Below are positions 1 through 8,482 of a stretch of 28,983 nucleotides of DNA, piece after piece; the stretch's first letter is position 1; each line of letters begins with the position of its first letter. The translations under genes were made by a program, and so were the position numbers. Under the pieces are notes generated by a model. It was not told the origin of the DNA and searched no databases. It was given only the letters and a program-made list of their open reading frames with translations. This DNA comes from a virus, in IMG/VR virus record IMGVR_UViG_3300020197_000112, positions 1-28,983 of that record; one strand, 5' to 3'.

Positions 1-136
1 GTCCATATGAGTCAATAATTGCGTTAGCAGACCACTGCTCAACCCATTTGTTATATCTTGGCTTGTGTCCTAGTTTAAACGTGTAGTGTTTGTCAAACCG
101 ACTTAACAGAGCCAATCGCTTCTGCTTGTCGGTCAT
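1..136 (-). CDS. 5' part of a small non-structural phage protein, cut by the left edge
   Basis: An ATG at 136-134 opens a frame that runs off the left edge, giving 45 visible residues that begin MTDKQKRLAL. It starts one base after the stop codon of the 68-residue gene, so the two are probably translated together. The visible part is basic and aromatic (GHKPRYNKWVEQW, then a helix ending DSYG). It resembles short proteins found among phage replication-region genes, but I cannot name a function. There is no strong Shine-Dalgarno of its own, which fits translational coupling. The 3' end is outside the window. Confidence 0.7.
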   Translation of the reverse strand, partial: MTDKQKRLALLSRFDKHYTFKLGHKPRYNKWVEQWSANAIIDSYG

Positions 137-137
137 A

Positions 138-344
138 TTAGTTACCTGATTCTAATTGACCTTCTGCTTCTAAAACTTTTGCTGCTAGTTTATCCTCAAC
201 AAACTTATATACACGCTCAAAAGCCTGATCTGTATTTTCTGCATCACGCTTTGAATCTGTAATCCCCAGATCAATTCTTAATGATTGAAAATTTCCAAGG
301 TTAACCGTATAGCCTAGCGTTACTGATATCTTTGTGTCTTCCAT
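138..344 (-). CDS. conserved small phage protein, function unknown
   Basis: This 68-residue protein begins MEDTKISVTLGYTVNLG, which predicts a beta-strand-rich N-terminal half. A charged helix (ERVYKFVEDKLAAKV) follows. The pattern of a strand-turn-strand with a 'slRIDLG' segment and a terminal amphipathic helix recalls small proteins common in phage non-structural modules; none has a function I can state. The start ATG lies 14 bases downstream of the HTH gene stop and is preceded by AAAGG. It has no cysteines, signal peptide or membrane segment. Confidence 0.75.
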   Translation of the reverse strand: MEDTKISVTLGYTVNLGNFQSLRIDLGITDSKRDAENTDQAFERVYKFVEDKLAAKVLEAEGQLESGN

Positions 345-358
345 TTAATGCCTTTCTG

Positions 359-901
359 TTATATTGATTCTGACCAAATTGGTATAAATCTACCGTCCTC
401 AGTCTTCGTATATGTCAGTATACCATCTCCCATTCGGCGTGTCAACTCAGCCTTTGTTGGAGTGATATCGTTTGTTATTAAGTTGTCTTTTCTTGGCCTA
501 CCAATATGGTATGTAGCCAGTATATCACGAATTTCTTTTACTTGCGATTCAGAATAATAAGATCTTACTTGCCATCCACGTTGACCGCCCTTTTGCGATC
601 CAGTTGGAGATGGAATAATTTGACGCTTCATTAATGATGGCATATACTTTTTATGTCTATTAACAAGGTCAGCAGTTTCTCCCACTGTGTATGCCCTCTC
701 TCTTTTAGTTTTAAAATCACTTATTAGACAACTCTCCATCCTATCTTTATTAATATTATAAATTGACATAATGCCATTAGATCTGTTATAATGCACAACC
801 CTAATCAAATCTTTATTTAAAAACCAAACTTTTTTATTACCAGGTATTACAGGAGCGACATTGTATTCTTCGCTCGTTCTGTTTCCTTTTTTAGTAGCCA
901 T
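359..901 (-). CDS. MerR-like helix-turn-helix DNA-binding protein
   Basis: This 180-residue protein has a central segment (about residues 70-140) with the MerR/excisionase winged-helix pattern: YTVGETADLV (helix-turn-helix), KRQIIPSPTG (wing entry), GGQRGW, and RSYYSESQVKEI. It ends in a GRPRKD basic tail that could act as a minor-groove hook. The N-terminal 70 residues form a separate beta-rich region and the C-terminus is a short extension. A strong GGAGGA sits about 7 bases before the ATG, so I keep this start although it overlaps the upstream zinc-ribbon gene by 55 bases. A transcriptional regulator is likely; the target is unknown. It lies in the same transcript as the promoter at 1497-1505, so autoregulation is possible but not shown. 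Confidence 0.82.
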   Translation of the reverse strand: MATKKGNRTSEEYNVAPVIPGNKKVWFLNKDLIRVVHYNRSNGIMSIYNINKDRMESCLISDFKTKRERAYTVGETADLVNRHKKYMPSLMKRQIIPSPTGSQKGGQRGWQVRSYYSESQVKEIRDILATYHIGRPRKDNLITNDITPTKAELTRRMGDGILTYTKTEDGRFIPIWSESI

Positions 902-1038
902 CGACCTTCCTCCGAATCAGACGGTGGGTGAAAAAATTTTCTTGATCCACATACTAAACAGTATACCTCTAAATGTGATATTGAATTGTAAACCCTGTCT
1001 ACTAGCATTTTGTGAAAACATTTTACACATTTTATCAT
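847..1038 (-). CDS. small zinc-ribbon protein
   Basis: This 63-residue protein has four cysteines in two CxxC knuckles: Cys4/Cys7 (CVKC) and Cys27/Cys30 (CLVCG). That spacing is typical of a single zinc ribbon. The rest is a charged helix (SEEGRWLLKKETERAKN). Its ATG overlaps the stop of the preceding gene (TAATG), and its 3' end overlaps the HTH gene by 55 bases. Small zinc ribbons of this kind occur in phage genomes beside regulatory genes. A nucleic-acid or protein-binding role is reasonable, but no function can be named. Confidence 0.78.
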   Translation of the reverse strand: MIKCVKCFHKMLVDRVYNSISHLEVYCLVCGSRKFFHPPSDSEEGRWLLKKETERAKNTMSLL

Positions 1039-1481
1039 TAAAGAGGAATGCCGACAACCAATATATTTACCGATACTGACAAGTTTCCAGTTTCATTAAA
1101 TCTAACTATGCCCTCTACACGTGAAGTTCCAACACTTTTTAAAACTACGGTAACATTTTCTCCAGCATTAGTCTGTCCTATATTTACTGGTGTGGCGGTT
1201 GCAACTGGCTTAAATTTAAATTCGGCTGGAAACACATACTCAAAAGACTCTTCATCACCAATATTTTTTGAAGCGTTGGTTACAACTACTTTTTCTGTTC
1301 CAATAATTCTTGCCTCAGAAGCCTTGACTGATCTTGGCCCGTCACCTGGAATATCAACTGTTACATATTTTGACGACGAAGGTGATATTTGTTTCGACAA
1401 TTCATTTATCGCATTTACTATGCTATAAATATAGTTTACGTCTAGAGGCTGTCCTCGTTCTGGTGGTGATATTTGTGCCAT
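1038..1481 (-). CDS. small tail-tip or fibre-type structural protein
   Basis: This 147-residue protein has an N-terminal segment (PPERGQPLDVNYIYSIVNAINELSKQI) that predicts a trimerisation-type helix. It is followed by an all-beta domain of about 110 residues rich in Thr, Val and Asn. A short helix followed by a beta-sandwich is usual for phage attachment or baseplate accessory proteins. It is the last gene of the tail-tip cluster. It has its own AGGAGG ribosome binding site and an extended -10 promoter just upstream, so it can also be expressed separately. Receptor binding is inference. Confidence 0.65.
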   Translation of the reverse strand: MAQISPPERGQPLDVNYIYSIVNAINELSKQISPSSSKYVTVDIPGDGPRSVKASEARIIGTEKVVVTNASKNIGDEESFEYVFPAEFKFKPVATATPVNIGQTNAGENVTVVLKSVGTSRVEGIVRFNETGNLSVSVNILVVGIPL

Positions 1482-1496
1482 AGTTCCTCCTGTATA

Positions 1497-1505
1497 ATTA
1501 TACCA
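1497..1505 (-). promoter_or_regulatory. extended -10 promoter before the last tail-tip gene
   Basis: The minus strand reads TGGTATAAT, overlapping the stop codon of the preceding gene. The expected start is near 1490, so the leader would begin at the AGGAGG ribosome binding site. It would drive the tail-tip gene and the zinc-ribbon and HTH genes beyond it. A perfect 12-base palindrome, GTATAATTATAC (1492-1503), covers it. Confidence 0.58.
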
Positions 1506-1920
1506 AACTTAAAGTTCCCAAAAATATAGTATTGACGGTTCTTCTTTCTTTAATTATTCCGCCTATTTGTACGGCTATTTCTACACTGCTACCGCCCTGA
1601 CTAACAATAGAGTAGTTATTTGAAACAGAGGCTCCATGATATGTGTAATTGGTTTGATTGTTATATTTTATAAATATATCATAAGACGCTATGCCTGGAA
1701 CAGACTCCCAAGTGACCATGATAATAGAGTTAATTTGTGCAATGCTGCCGTTAACCAAAGACAGTGGTTTTCCAGTAACCTTGTGTATGTAAGACCAGTG
1801 CGAATATCTATTCTTATCTTGTGAAGCAATTCTATATCTAACTAAATATTCACCATCTTTACCCGCTGGGGGCAAGGACGATCTCGGAATAATTACTTTC
1901 TTGGTACCCTGATCAGCCAT
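1498..1920 (-). CDS. fibronectin-III-like tail-tip protein
   Basis: I take the start as the ATG at 1920 (MADQGTKKV), giving 140 residues. A start at 1950 would overlap the upstream gene by 38 bases and lacks support. The ATG overlaps the end of the preceding gene, whose TGA is at 1915-1913. The N-terminal half carries YLVRYRIASQDKNRYSHWS, a pattern common in beta-sandwich tail proteins. The second half (ITVTWESVPGIASYDIFIKY-like) reads as a fibronectin type III fold, with the Trp and Tyr core residues in place. It probably decorates the tail tip or a fibre and helps weak contacts with the cell surface. Confidence 0.65.
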   Translation of the reverse strand: MADQGTKKVIIPRSSLPPAGKDGEYLVRYRIASQDKNRYSHWSYIHKVTGKPLSLVNGSIAQINSIIMVTWESVPGIASYDIFIKYNNQTNYTYHGASVSNNYSIVSQGGSSVEIAVQIGGIIKERRTVNTIFLGTLSLV

Positions 1921-3076
1921 TATCAATGTCCATTCCAAATCTAAATTCAATATAACTAGTAGTATTGGCTTCTTTGATTATAGTTTCTGCATCTGTATTT
2001 TTAATTACTGAATACCCAACTAGTCCGTATAAAGGATTTACAGATGTTACATTTTCTAAACGAATAGCATCAAAACAAACATAAAAATTATTTGACGGAA
2101 CAGTAGCATTTTCTTCAATTACGGTTGTATATATTTTTACGGTATTGACTACATCCCAATTAAATCCACTTGAACTTGTCCGTAACTGTTGCAATTGTTT
2201 AGGTACAACAATATATCTATTATTTGCAAAATTATAATCATCAATAATTACCTCAAACCTGGCCCACTGTCCACCCTCTAGTACATCGCTATCTGAAAAT
2301 TCTATTAAGATATAAACTTTTTTTGGATTAATTGGAGCAGTGTCTTTATTGTTTTTATTTACAACAGAAAATGCAAGTTTTATTTGATCTGTTGGAGCAT
2401 TCTTACTTAAATTTAATGTTGTTGCATTTAATCCAACATAATTGCTGCCTGGGTTTACCTTAAGCCTGGTAACTCCACCCACTGTTTCTTTTGATAGTTG
2501 TGACATTGCCCCATTTGTAATAACAATATTATTTAAAAATCTACATCTTTCGTATCGCTCAACTCTTTCTGAATTGGTAAAAATTCTATTATTGGCATTT
2601 GTTGTAAATGCCACTACATCTGCTCCATTGTTATCTTTAACATAAATTTCTCCAACATGATCTACGGAATCTAACGGCGTATATTTTGGTGATAATTCAA
2701 TTTGATTATTGTATTTCCACCCTTCAGATTCTGAAAACGAAAATAATGTTTTGCTGTCATATGCTCCTGCAGTGGGGTTGGCTCCTGCAGAATAAACTCC
2801 AATTTCAGAAACCTCATATCTTTCTTCGGTTGGAAGTTCTGCTGTAAGCACAATTTTAGCCGTTCCATCTTCGTCCTTTACATACCCTCTAGACGTAATT
2901 GGCACACGAAACATTTCAAAATCTAAACAAGTTTTATTAGAATAGTCACCAAATGAAATCTCAGGATCGTTGTCCAACGGTGTTGCCCCACAGCCAACTG
3001 CAATGTAGGAAGCATATGCTGGGGACTGTCCCACAAGATATTTAGCAATTATATTTTTACCAGTTTTAGTTATCAT
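1913..3076 (-). CDS. tail fibre / receptor-binding-type protein
   Basis: This 387-residue protein begins MITKTGKNIIAKYLVGQ and then ASYIAVGCGATPL, the N-terminal pattern of many tail-tip and fibre proteins that attach to the baseplate. A first beta-rich domain runs to about residue 150, with a segment YEVSEIGVYSAG. A second domain (about 190-350) has the look of a carbohydrate-binding beta-sandwich, with strands such as WARFEVIIDD and NFYVCFDAIRLENV. It ends NPLYGLVGYSVI plus a tail. GAGGTGGA is placed well before the ATG. Receptor or glycan binding is inferred from fold-like patterns and position. Confidence 0.68.
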   Translation of the reverse strand: MITKTGKNIIAKYLVGQSPAYASYIAVGCGATPLDNDPEISFGDYSNKTCLDFEMFRVPITSRGYVKDEDGTAKIVLTAELPTEERYEVSEIGVYSAGANPTAGAYDSKTLFSFSESEGWKYNNQIELSPKYTPLDSVDHVGEIYVKDNNGADVVAFTTNANNRIFTNSERVERYERCRFLNNIVITNGAMSQLSKETVGGVTRLKVNPGSNYVGLNATTLNLSKNAPTDQIKLAFSVVNKNNKDTAPINPKKVYILIEFSDSDVLEGGQWARFEVIIDDYNFANNRYIVVPKQLQQLRTSSSGFNWDVVNTVKIYTTVIEENATVPSNNFYVCFDAIRLENVTSVNPLYGLVGYSVIKNTDAETIIKEANTTSYIEFRFGMDIDNG

Positions 3077-3078
3077 AG

Positions 3079-3609
3079 TTATTCCACCTCGTATATTGTA
3101 TCACTAAGAACAATTCCTTGCTGAAGTATCTGAACTTCTACCTGCTCTTCTATATTCATATTAATAACATTAATTACCAAATCCCCTGTTATTGGGTCTG
3201 TATATACTATTTTACAATTTTCTATTTGTTTTGTAGGGTCATTTGGATCAAGCGTATACCCCGTACCACATTCTGGAATTCTGTCGCCAAGATTAATCGG
3301 AAAGTTTTTAAAATATGAATCTGCAGTTTTTTGTAATGCAAGAATATTTTGTGGATTATATTGAAAAAATACGGAACTTAAATTTTTGATAGGGCTATAA
3401 ATTACATTTTCTCCATTAATTAAATCGCTTCTAGACATAGTGATTATTTCATGACCGCCAATATCTTCAAATATTAAATCAGTCATTATTTCAATTGGAA
3501 CGGTGTCTGGAGGGGTAATGATTAAGTCTGGAGTAGCAGGTTTAATCGCATTTGGTTTGTTAACATTTTGAGATGATTGTGGAATTTGTGGAGTTGAATT
3601 AATTGCCAT
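3079..3609 (-). CDS. small tail-tip protein, function unknown
   Basis: This 176-residue protein has a Pro/Asn-rich, probably disordered first 40 residues. A compact beta-rich domain follows (DLIFEDIGGHEIITMSR, then NGENVIYSPIKNL). It ends in an acidic strand-rich segment (EEQVEVQILQQG). Its ATG overlaps the stop of the hub gene (TAATG), and GAGGTAAGG precedes it. Position between the hub and the fibre-like gene suggests a connector at the tail tip. I know of similar small proteins in this position in other phages, but not of a defined role. Confidence 0.65.
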   Translation of the reverse strand: MAINSTPQIPQSSQNVNKPNAIKPATPDLIITPPDTVPIEIMTDLIFEDIGGHEIITMSRSDLINGENVIYSPIKNLSSVFFQYNPQNILALQKTADSYFKNFPINLGDRIPECGTGYTLDPNDPTKQIENCKIVYTDPITGDLVINVINMNIEEQVEVQILQQGIVLSDTIYEVE

Positions 3610-6600
3610 TACCTTACCTCACTTAAATATATAGTCATGTTAGGACCTTCAGCAGTTTTGCTGTATTCAATATGATATACAACATATCTGTCATTTGTAA
3701 TTTTTTGAATATTATCTTTTGTATATTTAACAGAAACAATGTCTCCTAATTGAATTGTTGAGTTAGCAAAAATTTTTAAACCTATAGACTTTCTTGGTTT
3801 AATAATTTTAGATAACAGCCACTTCATTAAATTGTTTGCCTGATCTTGTGTTTGAATGTATGGCGTTTGAATAGAAAAATCTTTTTTACCATATGTCATT
3901 CTACTTAATTTAATGTCTTCGTAATCTTTGTTTATTTTAAAAGGAGATGACACAACACTTGATCCCTCTAGTACGGGGTCAGATAAAGAACTATTTTTAG
4001 AGTAGAATTGATCTACGGTTAACTCTCCTCTAGATTCTTGAGTAAACGTTACTCCTTGAATTCTTAAATAATTTCCTGTTGTTTCGTCTAAACTTAATGC
4101 TGTGTCTGTGGCATTAAATATTATAAACTCAGCCCCGTAAGATCCTGCTCTAAATCCAGACACTGTGTAACCTTTTATTTTATTAAATGTTGGAGACATT
4201 TTTGCATAAAGTGCTGGATAGGCTTTGTCGTATCTTATATTAAAGGTGGCAGCCTCACGCATAATAGTGCCAAATTCTTCAAAATACATATTGTATTTAT
4301 TTGGTTCTGAACTACTGATTCCAGACAGGTATGTTTCTTGAACAATACCACTCATAGCATACTTTCTAAATGATTCGGTAGCATTAATCTCATTGTCATA
4401 AATGCTATTAACTGGTGTGTTTAAAGCAAAAACAGCATTTCGACTATAATTATTTGACAAGGCATATATGTTTTCAAACATGATTCGTGACGAACCTCGA
4501 ACAAATAAAGCCATATTGTTATATACTGGAAGTGGTTCTTGGTCTACTACTGTAGTTAAAAGCGATCCATTCATATATAAATGAAATATTCTAGCGTTAC
4601 CCAAGGCTTCATACTCAATCCCAATGTCATAAACAGTTGATTGTTGCTCAGATGCCATTCTATACTGACCTGTAAATTTTCCATCATCTACAATAATATT
4701 TCCCAAGCCTTCCCAAATTTTTACTGGAATAGCATTATTAGAATTACTATCTTTTTTTATTTTGTAAAATATAACATTGTGAACATTTTGTTTTTCAAGA
4801 GTAGATATATTAGAACTTCCAAGTGCGATTAATTCTAAATAATAGCCGTTATTTGTTTGTGGGTTTAACATTACAGCAAGACCTCCACTACCTCCAGAAA
4901 TAGTTATATCTTTATCTGGAGTTAAACCTGGGACAGTATAATATGTCGTACTGCCATTTGCGGTTTGTCCACGACTTGTATTGTTCTCTATTTTACCTAT
5001 AATTCTCATTCTAGTACCGAAATGTTTAAAATTATTATTAAGTGGTTTATACACATATGATATAAAGTCTCTTGGTTTTTCTGTTACTGGAATTGGTGGT
5101 CCCTGCATAACAAAAGCAGAAGACTGTATAGTTCCAGGTTTTGTTGCTGTAAAATTATTTACATCTGATTCAGCATTAAAGGTAGCAGACATAAAGTTTC
5201 TTATAATTCCATTTCTTGTTGTTTTTTTAGCAAGTTCATTATTAATTCCAGCAGCGCCTTCTTGGGTAGTTAACGCTTGAGCGTTGTTTTCAAACAAATG
5301 CTTAGACTGCATTGAACACCCTCTAATGTTTGAATCATTTTTCCAATACGAACTTAATCCTGCAAAATGCTCTACAATAGTGGTGCCAAACTGGCCTCTA
5401 CCGTGTTTAGCAACTAATCCATTTTTTAATTTTAACACTTGATTAACTTCTTCATAATTAGGCTCTGAATATATTCTAACAAGTCCAGTTGGATAAATTT
5501 TACCGTTAAATGGTAATTGTGAAAAATAATATTCGTATTCTTGTGGACTGTTAATCCAAACATTTCCTACTCCAGCAACATTAAATTGAACCGCATCATA
5601 TTTAATTATTTCGCCATTAGAATAAAAGTATCCGTTATATCTTGCAATCCAATAAACCCCTTCGCCAAGATCTATAACGTTATCTGTTATTTCTCTATTA
5701 ACGACTCGTGGTAATTGATTAGATAAATTAGAGTTAAGTGGTATAGCACTTAAAAGATAAGAAGACTGCATTCCCGTTTCATTATTAACAGATTTAGTAT
5801 TTTCTGTTCCAGAAACCTCCCACAAAAGCACTGGTTTATAAATCCAATTTCTATCCATGTCAATTAAACTTGCTTGCTTAATGGTTCCTACAGATCTTTG
5901 TATATATTTTTCAGCATAGTTAATTTTGCCATCATTAAAAACTTGATTTTCTTCTGAAGCAATTTCAAGAATATTTGGCATAATGTTTAAAGTTGAATCA
6001 GGATTATTTCCAGACAAATAAGCAGTTATAGGTCTTTGACTTTCTGTTGGCATTATATAGTCTTTGCTCATTATAACAAAATTATTGTATTCGTCAAAAA
6101 ACATTGCCGATTGAGATGCAATGGCCAACTTCTCTAAAACTTCTGCAACGCTAATATCTGGCTCTACATAAAAGTATGGAATAATTAATTCTACTTCATC
6201 GGCTACTCTTTTAAAACTATAATTTGCAAAGCCAACAGAATCTAAAAGATATGCTATTGCAGAACTAAGGGATACGTTTGTCATTAAAGTTTGTGTGGCT
6301 GTTAAATTTTCAAAGTAAAAAAACAAGTCTCGCAATTCCAATTCTATTGTTTGCTCCCCTTGATCAATCTTTGGAAAACCATCTGAGTATAAAGTTTTTA
6401 CTGGAACATAATAATCCCAACCTTCTACATTAAATATAATATCATAAAATTTAATTTGAATATGTCTATTAATATATTTTTTAATTATACTTGTATTATT
6501 GTTTTCATTAAATGCATCATCATAATCAAATATAGAAAGTGATCCAGTAGACGCTAAAAGTTGACCCACTGGCATTCCGCTAATACCTAAATCCGAAGCA

Positions 6601-7862
6601 TTCTTCCTTACATTAAAATTTGTGACCTTATCAGAAATGTTTGCTGTTAATCTTGGGGACATCTCAATAAGATCAAACGTACAATTTGATTTATTCATTG
6701 TATCAACAACAATTCTAATACCTTTAATATTATCAAACTCTCTGTAGACTTCAACTGCACCAACATTTAAATATTTTGTAGGATTTGTCATATCTGTTAC
6801 AAAGTTAGTTAGCCTATCTACCTCAGACTCTTCTAAATACCAGCCGTACTGTGGTGTAAAAACTCTGTAATCGTTTATCTCGTCAAGCCAAATATGAAAT
6901 TGGCCTATGTCATTTTCATTAGCACAAACCAAATATGCATACCCATTAACTGATTTTTCTGGTAATAATGTTGTTGAACTATATTTTTCTGCATAAACAA
7001 ATATATCTCTGTATTGCTGTGGTACTTTTAGTCCATAAGCCAATTCAACATACCCGTCACTTTTAATAATAGGCGTTCCATCTTTTCTAAAAGAAGATTG
7101 ATTAAAAGACAATAAGTCAACCCAAGAGTTATTTTTTAAAGCCTGTACCTTCCATTTAACTGGTGTTGATCTTTTAGAATCACCATAAAACGGATCTGAT
7201 ATTGATGAAGACGCTGATGCAAAAGTACCGAGATCTACGCTGCCTACATGCGTTTGCATTTTAATAACAATTCTATTTGCAGCAACAGCCTCTTTGTACA
7301 CAATAAATGGTGCAGTGTCTTCAATGGCAAACTCTCCATTCTTTAAAAGAGATATGCCATACTCTATTCCATTTTCTGTTCTAAATGACGTCCAATATTT
7401 AAAAGAATCTGCTACGTCTGGCATATAATATCTAGGACGACTTGCCATATTAATGTTGGGGTGATGCAAATAATTACCTGGTAAAAATTTTGCCTTATTA
7501 ATTCCAGACCTTGGTCTAAATTGTTTAAAACAATCTTCTAATGAATAAATTAATTCTAATTGTTCTTTTTTAGTTTTTAAAGTTATTGGTGATCCGTTAT
7601 CTGCAAAGCCTCCATCAACAACTACGTCTGCATCAGTAGCACCATAATAAAATGGTATTTGTGTGTCGCTGGTTTCTGATGGATCAAAATTGCCTGGAAT
7701 AATTTTATATGGAGAAGTAGACTGATTTGGCCTATATCTATAGTTACCAATTTTAAAAATATTGTTTGGAGAATTTAAATTCCATTCTGCAATTACAGCA
7801 CTTTTAGTTTTAATTACAGAAGATGTTTCTAAATGTTTTTTTAAGTCTTCATTGTAAAACAT
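3609..7862 (-). CDS. large tail hub / minor tail protein with a LamG-like segment
   Basis: I place the start at the ATG at 7862 (MFYNEDLKKH), giving 1417 residues. It overlaps the upstream stop as TAATG and has GAGG nearby; an in-frame ATG at 7895 would overlap by 34 bases. The first half is strand-rich. Around residues 560-640 a segment (VAEVLEKLAIASQSAMFFDE) matches the hub-protein pattern where a second domain reads user-defined coordinates. Residues about 935-1130 look like a LamG/concanavalin-type sandwich (YYLELIAL, FHLYMNGSLL, NMALFVRG). The C-terminus (IQLGDIVSVKY, then RYVVYHIEYSKTAEGPNMTIYL) matches the ending common to siphovirus tail hub proteins. It probably forms the tail tip and binds cell-surface glycans. 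Confidence 0.8.
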   Translation of the reverse strand: MFYNEDLKKHLETSSVIKTKSAVIAEWNLNSPNNIFKIGNYRYRPNQSTSPYKIIPGNFDPSETSDTQIPFYYGATDADVVVDGGFADNGSPITLKTKKEQLELIYSLEDCFKQFRPRSGINKAKFLPGNYLHHPNINMASRPRYYMPDVADSFKYWTSFRTENGIEYGISLLKNGEFAIEDTAPFIVYKEAVAANRIVIKMQTHVGSVDLGTFASASSSISDPFYGDSKRSTPVKWKVQALKNNSWVDLLSFNQSSFRKDGTPIIKSDGYVELAYGLKVPQQYRDIFVYAEKYSSTTLLPEKSVNGYAYLVCANENDIGQFHIWLDEINDYRVFTPQYGWYLEESEVDRLTNFVTDMTNPTKYLNVGAVEVYREFDNIKGIRIVVDTMNKSNCTFDLIEMSPRLTANISDKVTNFNVRKNASDLGISGMPVGQLLASTGSLSIFDYDDAFNENNNTSIIKKYINRHIQIKFYDIIFNVEGWDYYVPVKTLYSDGFPKIDQGEQTIELELRDLFFYFENLTATQTLMTNVSLSSAIAYLLDSVGFANYSFKRVADEVELIIPYFYVEPDISVAEVLEKLAIASQSAMFFDEYNNFVIMSKDYIMPTESQRPITAYLSGNNPDSTLNIMPNILEIASEENQVFNDGKINYAEKYIQRSVGTIKQASLIDMDRNWIYKPVLLWEVSGTENTKSVNNETGMQSSYLLSAIPLNSNLSNQLPRVVNREITDNVIDLGEGVYWIARYNGYFYSNGEIIKYDAVQFNVAGVGNVWINSPQEYEYYFSQLPFNGKIYPTGLVRIYSEPNYEEVNQVLKLKNGLVAKHGRGQFGTTIVEHFAGLSSYWKNDSNIRGCSMQSKHLFENNAQALTTQEGAAGINNELAKKTTRNGIIRNFMSATFNAESDVNNFTATKPGTIQSSAFVMQGPPIPVTEKPRDFISYVYKPLNNNFKHFGTRMRIIGKIENNTSRGQTANGSTTYYTVPGLTPDKDITISGGSGGLAVMLNPQTNNGYYLELIALGSSNISTLEKQNVHNVIFYKIKKDSNSNNAIPVKIWEGLGNIIVDDGKFTGQYRMASEQQSTVYDIGIEYEALGNARIFHLYMNGSLLTTVVDQEPLPVYNNMALFVRGSSRIMFENIYALSNNYSRNAVFALNTPVNSIYDNEINATESFRKYAMSGIVQETYLSGISSSEPNKYNMYFEEFGTIMREAATFNIRYDKAYPALYAKMSPTFNKIKGYTVSGFRAGSYGAEFIIFNATDTALSLDETTGNYLRIQGVTFTQESRGELTVDQFYSKNSSLSDPVLEGSSVVSSPFKINKDYEDIKLSRMTYGKKDFSIQTPYIQTQDQANNLMKWLLSKIIKPRKSIGLKIFANSTIQLGDIVSVKYTKDNIQKITNDRYVVYHIEYSKTAEGPNMTIYLSEVR

Positions 7863-8482
7863 TATGCCTCTTCCAAGCCAATAGAAATATCCCAAAGATC
7901 TAAGTTAGGGCCACGCCTAATAACCGTGTGAGAAAAATCTGAAAAGAAAACTTCAAGTAACTGATTGTATTGTGGTAAATGTGCATAAGCAGAATCATCT
8001 TTGCCAAATAGTGAATATTTGTCGTATGACAAATAACACCAAAAAGATCCTTTGTGCTTTTCATACCAGTCAAGCAATTCTACTCCTCCTGCACCGCCAT
8101 CGGTTGTGTAATTGTGTTTATTGCTTTTTCCTTCTGAATCAAAATCTGGATTTAAAGAAAAACCTCTTGAGGGTAAATTTGTATAACTAAAAGATATCGA
8201 CAACTTATCTGCAATATGATAAGAACGCATTCTGCCATTTATCATGCGCTCTCTTTTTTCAATTCGTATATTTCCAAAATCAATTGACGATCTGTTATCG
8301 TCTGACAATATTAAAAACTGATTAATGTTATCTGGATTTACTTCAGAACCTGGATTAGAATTAATTTCAAGACCGTTAGGAATATACAAACCATTTTCCA
8401 GTTTGCCAGAATTTTCAGACCAAAGCATGGCTTGAGGTCTACCATATTTTTTACGACCAGAGATATATGTGCTGGTTGCCAT
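7862..8482 (-). CDS. distal tail-type protein
   Basis: This 206-residue protein directly follows the tape measure and precedes the hub, the usual position of the distal tail protein that joins the tail tube to the tip. The sequence is beta-rich with few helices. A conserved-looking core is FWCYLSYDKYSLFG, and a C-terminal strand reads LWDISIGLEEA. Its ATG overlaps the tape measure stop (TAATG), and AAGGAGTG lies upstream. Assignment rests mainly on position and general composition, so it should be read as distal-tail-like. Confidence 0.68.
   Translation of the reverse strand: MATSTYISGRKKYGRPQAMLWSENSGKLENGLYIPNGLEINSNPGSEVNPDNINQFLILSDDNRSSIDFGNIRIEKRERMINGRMRSYHIADKLSISFSYTNLPSRGFSLNPDFDSEGKSNKHNYTTDGGAGGVELLDWYEKHKGSFWCYLSYDKYSLFGKDDSAYAHLPQYNQLLEVFFSDFSHTVIRRGPNLDLWDISIGLEEA

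Noticed and set aside
1048-1428. A plus-strand open frame of 126 residues
   Set aside because: It lies opposite the 147-residue tail-tip gene, has no ribosome binding site, and its composition is that of a reverse complement of coding sequence.
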